Shown: positions 33,424 to 42,691, numbered from the stretch's first letter. The stretch is 57,296 bases of DNA from an uncultured Methylococcaceae bacterium (GCA_903928685.1 CAIYRS010000009.1:1-57296); one strand, 5' to 3'. Program-made: numbers and translations. Notes: generated by a model from the sequence alone, not told the origin.

Positions 33424-34506
33424 TTACCGCGTCGCTGCAAAGTATTTTTTTCTAAAATACAAGGCCAAGCTCACCAAGGCCACTAAAGCTGGCACTTCCA
33501 CCAACGGCCCGATCACCGCCGCAAATGCTTGTCCCGATTGCAAACCAAAAACTGCTATAGCCACGGCAATCGCCAATTCAAAATTATTGCCTGAAGCAGT
33601 AAATGCCAAACTGGCAGACACCGGATAACCCGCCCCGGCTTTTGCTGCCATAAAAAAAGTCAGCAAAAACATGATGGCAAAATAAATCAGCAACGGCACG
33701 GCAATCCGCAATACATCCAGCGGCAGTTGCACGATATATTCGCCCTTTAAAGAAAACATCAGCACGATGGTCAGTAACAAGGCAATTAACGTCATTGGGC
33801 TAATTAAGGGGATATAGGTTTGCTCATACCAAGCTTCGGACTTAAGCCGCAACAGCAGAAAACGGGTAACCATACCGGCAACTAATGGGATGCCCAGATA
33901 AATCAACACGCTTTTAGCCACTTGCCACAAACCGATAGGCACAGCCAAACCGGAAGCAATCCCTAAAAAATCCGGCAATACCGTGACGAAAACATAGGCG
34001 TACAGCGAGAAAAACAAGATTTGAAAAATCGCATTAAACGCCACCAAACCCGCGCAATATTCGCTATCGCCATCCGCCAAATCATTCCAAACCAACACCA
34101 TCGCGATACAGCGCGCTAAGCCGATGATAATCAGGCCAACCATATAATCGGGATAATCCCTTAAAAACAGCACCGCCAAAGCAAACATCAGCAACGGCCC
34201 GATTAGCCAATTTTGCACTAAGGAAATCAGCAGTACTTTATAGTTTTTGAACACTTGCGGTAATTGCTCGTAACGCACCTTAGCCAAAGGCGGATACATC
34301 ATTAAGATGAGGCCAACGGCAATCGGTAGCGATGTCGTACCTGATTGGAATTGGTTAAGCCACAGCGGAAATTCCGGCAAAAAATAGCCCAGCGAAATAC
34401 CGACCAGCATGGCGATAAAAATCCACAAGGACAGGAATCGGGAAATAAAATCTAATTGCTTGGGGGAGTCATGATCGGAAGGACAGGCGGGACAAGGCTG
34501 GCTCAT
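33424..34506 (-). CDS. acr3: ACR3-family arsenite efflux transporter
   Basis: This 360-residue protein with about ten membrane segments exports arsenite. The conserved ACR3 segment [19 protein letters not shown], holding the essential cysteine, is visible at about residue 130. A cysteine-rich N-terminus ([12 protein letters not shown]) precedes the first membrane segment. The gene is the last of an arsR-arsC-acr3 operon and overlaps arsC by 4 nt (ATGA). It is the ACR3 type, not the ArsB type. Confidence 0.95.
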   Translation of the reverse strand: MSQPCPACPSDHDSPKQLDFISRFLSLWIFIAMLVGISLGYFLPEFPLWLNQFQSGTTSLPIAVGLILMMYPPLAKVRYEQLPQVFKNYKVLLISLVQNWLIGPLLMFALAVLFLRDYPDYMVGLIIIGLARCIAMVLVWNDLADGDSEYCAGLVAFNAIFQILFFSLYAYVFVTVLPDFLGIASGLAVPIGLWQVAKSVLIYLGIPLVAGMVTRFLLLRLKSEAWYEQTYIPLISPMTLIALLLTIVLMFSLKGEYIVQLPLDVLRIAVPLLIYFAIMFLLTFFMAAKAGAGYPVSASLAFTASGNNFELAIAVAIAVFGLQSGQAFAAVIGPLVEVPALVALVSLALYFRKKYFAATR

Positions 34507-35003
34507 AACACGAAACCCGTTGCTAGCGCCGATTCTGCGCCAATCTTATTTAATTCCGCCGCTAAACTTTGCTTATCCAAGGTTTCTATCGGCAAGGCCA
34601 ACATTTTCTGCACCCGCTCCGACATGGCATCGTAAGTCGCCTGAAACGCCTGTTCGATTTCCTCGTCAGTGCCAGTCATATGTGCCGGATCAGGCAAACC
34701 CCAATGCGCCCTAACGGTGCTGTTTAAATACACCGGACACACTTCGCCTGCGGCTGAATCGCAGACAGTGATAGCAATATCAATACCTTCATCAGCAAAA
34801 GCATCCCATGATTGGCTAATGAAACCTTCTGTCGGCAAACCGTTGCGCTGCAAAGTTGCTAAGGCATTGGTATTGATTCTGCCGATTGGGCGGCTACCCG
34901 CAGAACAGGCTTGCAAGCGCCCTGCGCCGAAATGGTTTATCAGGGCTTCGCCCAAAACGCTACGGCAAGAATTGCCTGTACATAACACGAGAACTTTTAA
35001 CAT
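34503..35003 (-). CDS. arsC: Arsenate reductase, low-molecular-weight phosphatase type
   Basis: ArsC reduces arsenate to arsenite, which Acr3 then exports. The fold is that of LMW protein tyrosine phosphatase with the P-loop LCTGNSCRS (C-x5-R) near residue 8, and the [16 protein letters not shown] region. The thioredoxin-coupled type uses further cysteines, of which [12 protein letters not shown] is the candidate pair. At 166 residues it carries a C-terminal tail of about 25 residues compared with the shortest family members. Confidence 0.95.
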   Translation of the reverse strand: MLKVLVLCTGNSCRSVLGEALINHFGAGRLQACSAGSRPIGRINTNALATLQRNGLPTEGFISQSWDAFADEGIDIAITVCDSAAGEVCPVYLNSTVRAHWGLPDPAHMTGTDEEIEQAFQATYDAMSERVQKMLALPIETLDKQSLAAELNKIGAESALATGFVL

Positions 35004-35080
35004 AGGGATGCCTTTTATATTCGATGAAGCGAATATATTAGCGTAAAAGCTGACTTTTTTAAATGCTGGCTGCCGCCGGA

Positions 35081-35437
35081 TTAGTTACAGCATTGGTTAG
35101 TAGCGGCTGGACGACCTGCCATCGCTTGTAATCGTGTGCAATCTTGCTGATGAACGCTATCGGCTGTGGTTTGTGCGACCAAGGTATCTAAAATCGATAA
35201 CACCCAGTCCGGCAAATTAGGGTTCAGTTGATAGTAAACCCATTGGCCTTCGCGGCTATCAAGCAATAAATTTGCACCACGCAATTTGGCGAGATGGCGG
35301 GATATTTTGGGTTGCAGCAAACCCAAGGCTTCAGTCAGTTCACAAACGCAGAGTTTGCCTTCTTTACGCAACAACACCAAACAGCGGATACGGGTTTCGT
35401 CAGCAAGGCATTTGAATAATTCGGAGGGGGATAACAT
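35081..35437 (-). CDS. arsR: ArsR-family metalloregulator
   Basis: ArsR represses the ars operon and releases DNA when it binds arsenite. The start at 35437 (MLSPSELFKCLADETRIRCL) gives 118 residues and aligns with the family; an in-frame ATG at 35488 would add 17 residues and overlap the likely operator. The metal site ELCVCDL is represented by GKLCVCELTEAL, directly before the winged helix (LQPKISRHLAKLRGANLLLD). The C-terminus ends in a CC pair. It is followed by arsC after 77 bp. Confidence 0.93.
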   Translation of the reverse strand: MLSPSELFKCLADETRIRCLVLLRKEGKLCVCELTEALGLLQPKISRHLAKLRGANLLLDSREGQWVYYQLNPNLPDWVLSILDTLVAQTTADSVHQQDCTRLQAMAGRPAATNQCCN

Positions 35438-35469
35438 GATGGGATTAAGGCTTGGTAAGGATGTTGCCA

Positions 35470-35490
35470 GAATGGCTGTAGACAGCATTC
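35470..35490. promoter_or_regulatory. Putative ArsR operator
   Basis: A 21-bp imperfect palindrome, with arms GAATGgCTGT and ACAGcATTC around a short centre, lies 33-53 bp upstream of the arsR start. Its size and position match ArsR-type operators. The matching -10/-35 boxes are not clear. Confidence 0.45.
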
Positions 35491-35508
35491 CGGCAATATT
35501 TAAATCAC

Positions 35509-35626
35509 TTAGGGAAGTGCTGAACTAATTGATTCCGCCCATGCTTCGACAAGCTCAGCACGAACGGAATCAATTAGTTACCGTTCGGCCTGAGCTTGTC
35601 GAAGGCTTTGCTCAGCGATTCCTTAG
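35509..35626. repeat. MITE-like repeat of the CTTCGACAAGCTCAG family, copy 1 (no insertion)
   Basis: Nested inverted arms are visible: AACTAATTGATTCCG (35523-35537) with CGGAATCAATTAGTT (35565-35579), and the GCTTGTCGAAG-type arms at 35544-35567 and 35581-35604. The outer ends resemble the 17-bp ends of the second copy at 44225-44389. It lies between arsR and ispG, and the ispG stop codon falls at its edge. Confidence 0.8.
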
Positions 35627-36846
35627 GCTTCAGCATTTATTGAATAATGCGATTCAATATAACGCTCAACGATTTCTTGAAACTCTTCGGCAATATGGTC
35701 GCCTTTTAAGGTCACGGTTTTTACGCCGTCTTCATAAACAGGTGCGACTGGCGATTCACCAGTGCCGGGCAAACTGATGCCAATATTGGCACTTTTACTT
35801 TCGCCAGGGCCATTAACCACACAGCCCATTACCGCCACTTCCATCGCTTCTACGCCGGGATAACGCTTACGCCAAACAGGCATTTGGTCGCGCAAATAGC
35901 TTTGGATGTCCATCGCCAATTTTTGGAAATAATCACTGGTGGTGCGTCCACAACCTGGGCAGGAAATCACCATCGGCGTAAACGAGCGGAAACCCATAGT
36001 CTGCAAAATTTCTTGGCCGACTATCACTTCTTGCGTTCTGGACGCGCCAGGCTCAGGCGTTAAGGAAATACGGATGGTATCGCCAATGCCTTGTTGCATC
36101 AGCACCGACAACGCCGCCGCTGAAGAAACTATGCCTTTAGAACCCATACCCGCTTCAGTTAAACCCAAATGCAAGGCGTAATCGGAACGCTTCGCCAAAT
36201 CTTGGTAAATGGCAATCAACTCTTGGACATTACTGATTTTGCAGGACAAGATGATTTTGTTTTTGCTTAAGCCGATTTCTTCTGCTTTCGCCGCGCTTTC
36301 CAACGCCGACAACACAATCGCTTCACGGGTAATTGCCGACAAGGGCTTAGGGATTGCCAAAGTACGGTTCTCATCCAATAAACGCGTCAATACGGCTTGA
36401 TCTAAACTGCCGCCATTTACGCCGATGCGGACAGGTTTGTCATATCTGCAAGCAAATTCAATCATTTGCTGAAATTGCGGATCACGGCTTTTACCGCGCC
36501 CGACATTACCTGGATTAATCCGATATTTATCTAAGGCTTGCGCGCAATCTGGGTATTTTTCCAACAACTTATGCCCGTTGAAATGGAAGTCACCAATAAT
36601 CGGCACCGAATAGCCTTTGCGGTCTAACTGGTTACGGATTTCATAAACGGCGGCGGCAGCTTCTTCGGAATTTACCGTAATCCGCACCAGCTCTGAACCC
36701 GCCGTAGACAGCTCAATAATCTGTTTGACGGTAGCATTTATATCAGCGGTATCGGTGTTGGTCATAGACTGCACCACAATCGGCGCACCACCGCCAACCT
36801 TCACGTTACCAACAACAACTGGATGGGTAATTTTTCTTAAGTTCAT
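35623..36846 (-). CDS. ispG: 4-hydroxy-3-methylbut-2-enyl diphosphate synthase (flavodoxin)
   Basis: IspG (GcpE) is the [4Fe-4S] enzyme converting MEcPP to HMBPP in the MEP isoprenoid pathway. The 407-residue protein contains the TIM-barrel part ([19 protein letters not shown]) and the cluster cysteines in ISCPGCGRT and [13 protein letters not shown]. It is longer than the E. coli enzyme (372 aa), mainly at the C-terminus (after [15 protein letters not shown]), as in several other gammaproteobacteria. The final codons reach the edge of a dispersed repeat. Confidence 0.97.
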   Translation of the reverse strand: MNLRKITHPVVVGNVKVGGGAPIVVQSMTNTDTADINATVKQIIELSTAGSELVRITVNSEEAAAAVYEIRNQLDRKGYSVPIIGDFHFNGHKLLEKYPDCAQALDKYRINPGNVGRGKSRDPQFQQMIEFACRYDKPVRIGVNGGSLDQAVLTRLLDENRTLAIPKPLSAITREAIVLSALESAAKAEEIGLSKNKIILSCKISNVQELIAIYQDLAKRSDYALHLGLTEAGMGSKGIVSSAAALSVLMQQGIGDTIRISLTPEPGASRTQEVIVGQEILQTMGFRSFTPMVISCPGCGRTTSDYFQKLAMDIQSYLRDQMPVWRKRYPGVEAMEVAVMGCVVNGPGESKSANIGISLPGTGESPVAPVYEDGVKTVTLKGDHIAEEFQEIVERYIESHYSINAEA

Positions 36847-36956
36847 GGCTAGACCCTAAAATCTTTCTGGAAAAGTAGATATATTTACTCAGGATTATAC
36901 GCGATAGCTTAATTTATAGGATGCGAAATTGCATACAAGCGGGGCAAGCGCCTATA

Positions 36957-37332
36957 AATAACTGATGTTGCCCAGTAACGCGCTTTTCTCCCGTTTGCCG
37001 CGTCGAGCACCGCAGCATTTGTCGGGAATAGCCCGTAGGGGTGCGGCATGGATGCCGCACGGCGGCAGATGGGCAGGAAGCCCATTCTGCCGTCCCCCGA
37101 CAAATGCGAGGAGCGCAAGACATGAGCGGCAACCGGGCCGCCTTTTCTTTGGCTACTTTCTTTTCGACTGCATGGATGCAGGAGGTAGAGCAACGCAGGA
37201 GCAGTTGCCGAGGCGGCGCAAAAGAAAGTAGCTCGCCTTCGGGTGCGAAAACCCGATTAAAAAACATCGCGATAGCGATACATCTTATTTTGTCTCTATA
37301 CCACAGAGAGTGTCTGCATAACATCAGCTATT
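36957..37332. repeat. Dispersed MITE-like repeat, copy B (complete, 376 bp)
   Basis: The element begins AATAACTGATGTT and ends AACATCAGCTATT, a 13-bp terminal inverted repeat with one mismatch. Inside are several hairpins, among them GTGCGGCAT/ATGCCGCAC and AAGAAAGTAGC-type arms. It matches copies at 1-186 and 57125-57296 in the same orientation. It carries a 47-bp insertion at 37165-37211 that copy A lacks. It fills most of the 630-bp gap between ispG and terD; the rest holds their upstream regions. Confidence 0.85.
37165..37211. mobile_element. 47-bp insertion element, copy 1 (inside repeat copy B)
   Basis: Comparison with copy A, where TTTT joins GGCGGCGC directly, defines an insert of exactly 47 bp starting CGACTGCATGGATGCAGG and ending GAGCAGTTGCCGA. 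It contains the hairpins CTGCAT-GG-ATGCAG and GCAAC-n9-GTTGC. The same 47-bp sequence with two base differences interrupts an unrelated repeat at 44308-44354. Confidence 0.85.
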
Positions 37333-37476
37333 AAATCAAAATGTTATAGTTTAAGGTGCAATCGCCCTACAGACTCGGTAAAGATTCGCCAAGCTTACCC
37401 ATAGCAGGTATGATAAACCCGATAAACACCCGCGCCCTGCGCCATTCTTAATACCAACAAACATCAGGAGACTTTC

Positions 37477-38052
37477 ATGGCAATATCACTCGTTAAAGGC
37501 GGTAACGTTAATTTAAGTAAAGAAGCCCCAGGCCTAAACAAAATCATCGTCGGCCTAGGTTGGGATGCCCGCGCCACTGACGGCGCTGCATTCGACCTCG
37601 ACGCCAGCGCATTTTTAGTGAAACTAGACGGCAAAGTGCGCTCCGACAACGACTTCTGCTTCTTTAATAATAAAGTGGTTGCTGATGGCGCAGTACAACA
37701 CATGGGTGATAACACCACTGGCGCTGGCGATGGTGATGACGAAGTTGTTAAAGTTGAATTAGCCAAAATCCCAGCCGATTTGGATAAAGTCGTATTCACC
37801 GTGACTATCTACGATGCCGAAACCCGCAAACAAAACTTCGGACAAGTCAGCCACGCCTACATCAGAATCGTTAACGAAGAAGGCGGACAAGAAATCGCCC
37901 GCTACGACTTAAGCGAAGATGCCTCAATAGAAACCGCCATGATTTTCGGCGAAATCTACCGCGTCGGCACAGAATGGAAATTTAAAGCCGTCGGACAAGG
38001 CTTTGCTGGCGGCTTAGGTGCCTTGGCAAAAAACTTCGGCGTTAATGTTTAA
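37477..38052 (+). CDS. terD: TerD-family protein (first copy)
   Basis: TerD proteins are calcium-binding beta-sandwich proteins of the Ter stress/tellurite system. The 191-residue sequence opens [20 protein letters not shown] and contains the [18 protein letters not shown] and [17 protein letters not shown] motifs, whose acidic residues bind calcium. An AGGAG ribosome-binding site precedes it. It is the first gene of a Ter cluster with a second TerD, ATP-grasp, PRTase and HAD genes. Confidence 0.94.
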   Translation: MAISLVKGGNVNLSKEAPGLNKIIVGLGWDARATDGAAFDLDASAFLVKLDGKVRSDNDFCFFNNKVVADGAVQHMGDNTTGAGDGDDEVVKVELAKIPADLDKVVFTVTIYDAETRKQNFGQVSHAYIRIVNEEGGQEIARYDLSEDASIETAMIFGEIYRVGTEWKFKAVGQGFAGGLGALAKNFGVNV

Positions 38053-38075
38053 TCACCCAAAAACAGGAAGCACCC

Positions 38076-38687
38076 ATGGGCGTTAATTTACAAAAAGGCC
38101 AAAAAATCTCGCTATCGAAAGAATCCGGCGGCAGTTTAAGCAAAGTGATTATGGGCTTAGGCTGGGATGCCAAAGCCAGCGGCAGCGATAAAAAAAGCGG
38201 TTTGTTCGGCGGCATGTTTGGTGGCGGTGGCAGCAGTGGCGGCGCTATCGACTTGGATGCTTCTTGCGTGATGTTTGACGACAACAACAAAGTGGTTGAT
38301 ACCGTCTATTTTGCCCATTTAAAAAGCAAAGACGGCAGCGTTACCCACACGGGCGACAACCGCACCGGAGAAGGCGATGGCGACGACGAGCAAATCTTGG
38401 TTGATCTCGATAAAGTGCCTGCCAACGTCAAATCATTAGTTTTCACCGTCAACTCCTTTACCGGACAAACCTTTGATGCCGTAGAAAACGCCTATTGCCG
38501 TATGCTAGATGTCAGCAGCAAAAACGAAGTGGCGCGCTACACCCTCAGCTCACAAGGCTCGCATTCCGCGCAAATCATGGCGAAAGTTTATCGCCACAAC
38601 GGCGAATGGAAAATGCACGCCATTGGCGAAAACGGCACAGGCCGCACCATCGAAAACTTATTGCCACAAATCCTTCCTCACCTATAA
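38076..38687 (+). CDS. TerD-family protein (second copy)
   Basis: This 203-residue paralogue follows 23 bp after the first TerD gene. It keeps GLGWDAK, AIDLDASCVMFDD and THTGDNRTGEGDGDDEQI with the calcium-binding acidic residues, but contains a glycine/serine-rich insert (KKSGLFGGMFGGGGSSGG) after the first strands. It may correspond to TerE or TerZ; the subtype cannot be told from motifs alone. An AGGAAG ribosome-binding site lies 9 nt upstream. Confidence 0.92.
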   Translation: MGVNLQKGQKISLSKESGGSLSKVIMGLGWDAKASGSDKKSGLFGGMFGGGGSSGGAIDLDASCVMFDDNNKVVDTVYFAHLKSKDGSVTHTGDNRTGEGDGDDEQILVDLDKVPANVKSLVFTVNSFTGQTFDAVENAYCRMLDVSSKNEVARYTLSSQGSHSAQIMAKVYRHNGEWKMHAIGENGTGRTIENLLPQILPHL

Positions 38688-38692
38688 AACTA

Positions 38693-39712
38693 ATGCGCAT
38701 CTGGTTTAACAAAACATTCTCTACCATTAGCGCAGTCTTTAATAACCTTCGCCTGAACACCCAGTCAGGCGAAGTGACCATCATCTGCACTCACACCCAC
38801 AGCACCGCATCGGCGTTTGTCGCTGCCAATGAAAGCTATCTCGAACCGCACTTAACAGGCGAAGAGTATCTGCAATGGTGCCTAGAGTTTTGCCAAGGCC
38901 AGCGCATAGACTTGTTCTGGCCCGGCAAAGAAGCCGCGCTCATCAGCCAACATCATGACAGCTTCCACGCCATCGGCACGCAAGTGATGTCCGTTGCCGA
39001 TGCTGAAACCTTAAGCTTGCTCGACAACAAAGCCACGTTTTACAGCACCTTGCCGACCGAAGTCGCGCAAACCATGGAATTTATCGCCGTCAATAACATG
39101 GGCGAGTTTGACCAAGCCGTACAACAATTAAGCAAACGCCACGACAGCCTGTGCATAAAACCAGCCGTCTCAGTATTCGGCCTAGGCTTCCGCATCCTCG
39201 ACACAAAACGCGACAGCATCACCCATTTAATCAAAGGCGTGGAATACCAAATTCCGCTCGCCGAACTGCGCCAAGGCATGTACAACACCCGTTGTTTCGC
39301 CACCATGTTGGTCATGGAAAACCTAGAAGGCTCGGAATGGAGCGTCGATTGCGCCGGACGCCACGGCGAATTGCTGTGCGCCGTGCAACGCAAAAAATCG
39401 CTGCTGATCGGTCACGGTCAAGAAATCGACAATAACACCGACATACAAGGCATGGTAGAACGCCTGACCACACACTACCGCTTAAACGGCTTGTTCAACA
39501 TCCAATTTAAAGAAGGCATCAACGGCCCGCGCTTGCTAGAAATCAACCCACGTCCGTCGGGCGGTTTTGGTATGGCGTGCTTGGCTGGCGTTAACTTAGC
39601 GAAAGTGGCCTTGCAGGTGTTTAAAGGTGAAAAAGTTGTTGTGCCCGCTATCGACTACGGCTTAAAAGTCACCGAAGTGGGTACGCCTGTGGTTTTGCGG
39701 GATAACGTTTAA
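38693..39712 (+). CDS. ATP-grasp domain protein of the Ter module
   Basis: Starting at MRIWFNKTFS (38693) the protein has 339 residues; an upstream in-frame extension would overlap the second terD. The C-terminal half is an ATP-grasp fold: the nucleotide lysine in SLCIKPAVSVFGLG, the ELLCAVQRKK segment and the magnesium site FKEGINGPRLLEINPRPSGG. ATP-grasp ligases of this sort are part of the predicted Ter biosynthetic module that makes a nucleoside-like metabolite. The start is 6 bp after the second terD stop, so they are one operon. Confidence 0.85.
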   Translation: MRIWFNKTFSTISAVFNNLRLNTQSGEVTIICTHTHSTASAFVAANESYLEPHLTGEEYLQWCLEFCQGQRIDLFWPGKEAALISQHHDSFHAIGTQVMSVADAETLSLLDNKATFYSTLPTEVAQTMEFIAVNNMGEFDQAVQQLSKRHDSLCIKPAVSVFGLGFRILDTKRDSITHLIKGVEYQIPLAELRQGMYNTRCFATMLVMENLEGSEWSVDCAGRHGELLCAVQRKKSLLIGHGQEIDNNTDIQGMVERLTTHYRLNGLFNIQFKEGINGPRLLEINPRPSGGFGMACLAGVNLAKVALQVFKGEKVVVPAIDYGLKVTEVGTPVVLRDNV

Positions 39713-39744
39713 AACGCCAGCCCTTTTACCAAGCTGATTTAGAC

Positions 39745-39776
39745 GGCGGAGTCCAAAACATGTTTTGGACTCCGCC
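39745..39776. repeat. Perfect 32-bp palindrome with AACATGTT core, second copy
   Basis: The arm GGCGGAGTCCAAAACA is followed by its exact complement TGTTTTGGACTCCGCC. The inner 26 bp are identical to the copy at 1655-1686; the outermost pairs differ (GGC/GCC instead of GTT/AAC) while still pairing. Confidence 0.9.
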
Positions 39777-39864
39777 TGTTAACACAAGACGATTCTGGCT
39801 AAAAAAGCCAAAACATAAATTCAGCACGAGCACTCCGCCCATATTGGATTATCGGAATTATTTT

Positions 39865-39945
39865 CGTAGGGGCGAGCGGCTGCTCGCCTTGTCACGACAG
39901 GATTGGCAAAGATGCTTAAAAGGCGGACAGCCGTCCGCCCCTACG
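39865..39945. repeat. REP-like inverted repeat (CGTAGGGGCG arms)
   Basis: CGTAGGGGCG (39865-39874) and CGCCCCTACG (39936-39945) are exact complements, with inner short stems GCGAGC/GCTCGC and GGCGGAC/GTCCGCC. It lies in the 359-bp gap between the ATP-grasp and PRTase genes together with the second palindrome. The rest of that gap holds no recognisable gene. Confidence 0.75.
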
Positions 39946-40071
39946 GGATTAGATTTGCCCAACAAAAAACCATTGATTGAGCACTTGCATCCAAATATCC
40001 ACATTTGGATGCCATTATTAAAAGAAGCTCCGGCTTCACCCCCTCAAAACCTAAGCCACAAGCACTTACCC

Positions 40072-41268
40072 ATGCCCCAAACACAAACCATCAACCTCGC
40101 CACTGGCAAGCTCACGCTCAATTTAACCCCAGGCAAAATCCCGCTCAAACGCCTCTTAGGCTTCGCCGCGCGTGTCAGCAGCAAGCGCAAATTCTTGTTG
40201 GTCAGCAAAGTCTTAGGCAAACATTATCCGGTGTCGCCACGGATGATGGCGTGGTCGTATCGGGCGTTGGCTCGGCAGACTTTGCAACACGATATTACTG
40301 GCGAATCAGTGTGGATAGGTATGGCGGAGACCGCGACAGGCTTGGGTTATGGCGTGTTTGCGGCGGCGGTTGCTGAAGGTTTGCAGCACAGTTTGTTTAT
40401 GCAAACCACGCGCTATCATCTGGACGGCTTGCCGCGCTTGGGTTTTGACGAGGCGCACAGCCACGCGACCGATTTTTTCCTGTATTACCCAGAACGCAGC
40501 GACGACCAACGGCGGTTTTTTAACGCGCAAACTCTGGTGTTGATTGATGATGAAATCAGCACAGGCCGCACGTTTTTGCGTTTGATTAACGCTTACCAAG
40601 CCGTCAATCCGCAGTTGCAGAACGTGTTTATCGTTAGCCTTATCAACTTTGCCCATGCCGAAGACCGCCAGCGCGTTGAGGCTGGCGCGGGCGTGGCGGT
40701 GCACTGGGTGTGCCTGCGCGAAGGCACGATGCACTTTGACGATGCCGAAAACACCGAGCTGGACAGCATCAGCGTTAACGTTTCCGGCAACAGCGCCTGC
40801 AAAAAACACTTGCTGGCTTGGCCTGGGCGTTTGGGTTTAGCCGCGCCCATGCAGTTTACCAACGACGTTATCGCCAAGCTACAGCAAATGGGTGTTGACT
40901 TGCACAGCGACGACCCGCGCCCGCTGCTGGTGCTGGGTACAGGCGAATGCAACCCGCCCGCGTTTATGCTCGGCAGATTGCTGGAAAGCCACGGCTGCCC
41001 AGTAAAAGTGCAAAGCACCACGCGCTCGCCCATCCATGTCGGCAACGACATCGCCTCCGTCTGCCAGTTTGAAGACAATTACCAAGACGGCATCGCCAAT
41101 TTTATCTACAACCTAAACACCCGCGATTACCGCCAGATTATCCTCTGCCACGAAACCCCGCTGTGCCCGCCGTTGCTGGAACGCCTGCACGACTGGCAAG
41201 CTATCAGCGCCCGATTTGAACTCACCGACGAAGCCCATCATGCAACGCTACATTTTTTTAGACCTTGA
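40072..41268 (+). CDS. Phosphoribosyltransferase-domain protein of the Ter module (PRTase with TRSP-like C-terminus)
   Basis: I take the ATG at 40072 (MPQTQTINLATGKLTLNL), giving 398 residues; the reading frame is open back to 39760 but that part runs through repeats. The PRPP-binding loop TLVLIDDEISTGRTFLRLIN is clear at about residue 160. The C-terminal 130 residues (VLGTGECNPPAFMLGRLLES and on) fit the TRSP domain found fused to PRTases in Ter clusters. It probably attaches a ribose-phosphate to a base or base-like group. The HAD gene overlaps its end by 29 nt. Confidence 0.85.
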   Translation: MPQTQTINLATGKLTLNLTPGKIPLKRLLGFAARVSSKRKFLLVSKVLGKHYPVSPRMMAWSYRALARQTLQHDITGESVWIGMAETATGLGYGVFAAAVAEGLQHSLFMQTTRYHLDGLPRLGFDEAHSHATDFFLYYPERSDDQRRFFNAQTLVLIDDEISTGRTFLRLINAYQAVNPQLQNVFIVSLINFAHAEDRQRVEAGAGVAVHWVCLREGTMHFDDAENTELDSISVNVSGNSACKKHLLAWPGRLGLAAPMQFTNDVIAKLQQMGVDLHSDDPRPLLVLGTGECNPPAFMLGRLLESHGCPVKVQSTTRSPIHVGNDIASVCQFEDNYQDGIANFIYNLNTRDYRQIILCHETPLCPPLLERLHDWQAISARFELTDEAHHATLHFFRP

Positions 41269-41989
41269 CGACACCCTGTTCCAAACCTTAAGAAAATGCC
41301 CCGATGCCGACGACCCGCGCCTACAAGTGCGGGCTTTGTTATCCGACGGTACCGCGAACTCTTACGCCACCGCCAAACAGCAATGGCTATGGGATTGGTT
41401 TGCACAGGGCTTTAAAATCGTCCCCGTAACGGGACGCGATGCAGGCGAATTTGCCCGTGTGCAACTGCCGTTTAGCGAAGAAGCCGTCATCATCCACGGC
41501 GCGGTGATTTTAGACAACCAAGGCCAAGTCGATGCCGCCTGGATGGCGCACATGCAAAGCCACTTGCCGGATTATTATCAAAAACTGCAGGCAGTCTGGC
41601 AGGACGTCCAAAACTTCGCCGCCCAACACGCAGGCTATAAACCGCGCTTAGTTAACGAGTTTGGCGTCACGTGGTACGGCGTCATCAAACACAGCGAAGG
41701 CAAAGAGGACGCGCTGCGGCGGATGCTGGATGCCGTCATCATCAACCACCCGCACTTGCAAGACGGTAGCCTGTATTGGCATTTAAACGGCAACAACCTC
41801 GCCGTACTGCCCGACATCATCCGCAAAGAACACGCCGTTAATTTTTTACTGGAACGCTATCGCCAGCAACATCACGAATTGCTCACCTTCGCCGCCGGCG
41901 ACAGCTACACCGACGCACCGTTTATGGCCTTGTGTGATTATGCGATTGTGCCTAGGGGGACGCAGTTGTTTGGAAGGTTGGTGAATTGA
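41240..41989 (+). CDS. HAD-family hydrolase of the Ter module
   Basis: The start at 41240 (MQRYIFLDLDDTLFQTL) puts the nucleophile motif DLDDT at the N-terminus and gives 249 residues. Other HAD motifs are VPVTGRD (motif II), the lysine in IIRKEHAVNFLL (III) and FAAGDSYTDAPFMAL (IV), so it is a Cof-type phosphatase. It overlaps the PRTase gene by 29 nt and is very probably co-translated. In Ter clusters such a phosphatase is predicted to remove the phosphate from the nucleotide-like product. The next Ter gene is about 4 kb away, past an accessory insertion. Confidence 0.87.
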   Translation: MQRYIFLDLDDTLFQTLRKCPDADDPRLQVRALLSDGTANSYATAKQQWLWDWFAQGFKIVPVTGRDAGEFARVQLPFSEEAVIIHGAVILDNQGQVDAAWMAHMQSHLPDYYQKLQAVWQDVQNFAAQHAGYKPRLVNEFGVTWYGVIKHSEGKEDALRRMLDAVIINHPHLQDGSLYWHLNGNNLAVLPDIIRKEHAVNFLLERYRQQHHELLTFAAGDSYTDAPFMALCDYAIVPRGTQLFGRLVN

Positions 41990-42169
41990 GATCGCTGAGT
42001 GGTTCTAGCTTAGCCGATAATAGGTTAGACTCCTTTCGGGGTTTACTAAAAGGTGGTGAATCTTTAGCCGACTAGCATATCGCCGAACATAGGCAAGAAG
42101 AGTAAACGGAGAGTGGGCAACGCTTTTCCAGCCTTAAAGGTTAAATTCAACTTCAATTCACGAAATACT

Positions 42170-42691
42170 ATGACCGAAGAAAATAATTTACATGAAATTT
42201 TAAGTAATTACTTACATAAATTGGAATCTCTGCATGAGACTCTACCTTCGTTAATGATGATGGCGCAATTTTCACGACAATTAGCAAATGCAAAAAAAGG
42301 GAAATTTCTTCAAGAAAATGGCGAATTAATTGACGAATCCGATGATAAAAAGAAATATTCCCTAAAAATTGAGCATCAAAGACTTGCGGGCAGGCTTGAT
42401 AAAAAAGTTACAAAAGCAAAAACAGCTTTTGACATATTGCCAGGTAAGTTTCTTGTTTCTTTTGTTAGTGAATATGATGCGTTTTTAGGCGAATTAGTAA
42501 AAAGTATTTTTAGAATTAAACCTGAATTACTTGATGGAAGCGAAAGAAGCATATCTCTTTCAGATCTAAAGCAAATTGGATCAGTAGAAGCAGCATATGA
42601 ACATATCCTAGAAAAAGAAGTTGAGTCTCTCTTAAGAAAAAGCCATGCAGAACAATTTGAATGGTTAGAAAAAAATTTAATTTGCCACTAA
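42170..42691 (+). CDS. N-terminal part of a frameshifted HEPN-like protein
   Basis: The start at 42170 (MTEENNLHEILSNYLHKLES) is used; an upstream ATG at 42113 lies in a non-family region. This 173-residue product is helical and charged, with EYDAFLGELVKSIFRIKPEL followed by a region ending SHAEQFEWLEKNLICH. Right before the end the reading frame crosses seven A residues, after which the next frame continues the same domain (WLEK... then FNLPLTKGLDSW). It is AT-rich compared with the neighbouring Ter genes. Together with the next ORF it forms one protein of about 430 residues. Confidence 0.65.
   Translation: MTEENNLHEILSNYLHKLESLHETLPSLMMMAQFSRQLANAKKGKFLQENGELIDESDDKKKYSLKIEHQRLAGRLDKKVTKAKTAFDILPGKFLVSFVSEYDAFLGELVKSIFRIKPELLDGSERSISLSDLKQIGSVEAAYEHILEKEVESLLRKSHAEQFEWLEKNLICH

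Noticed and set aside
36957-37332. Overlapping open frames on both strands of the dispersed repeat (arginine/proline-rich, for example MSCAPRICRG)
   Set aside because: They occur in every copy in several frames at once, have no ribosome-binding sites and follow the repeat's hairpin arms; they are best explained as repeat artefacts.
42661-42691. Certain programmed -1 frameshift in the HEPN-like gene
   Set aside because: The A7 run could slip, but the site A-AAA-AAT is not an ideal heptamer and no downstream pseudoknot or upstream Shine-Dalgarno stimulator is evident; an indel is equally likely, so only the split is reported.
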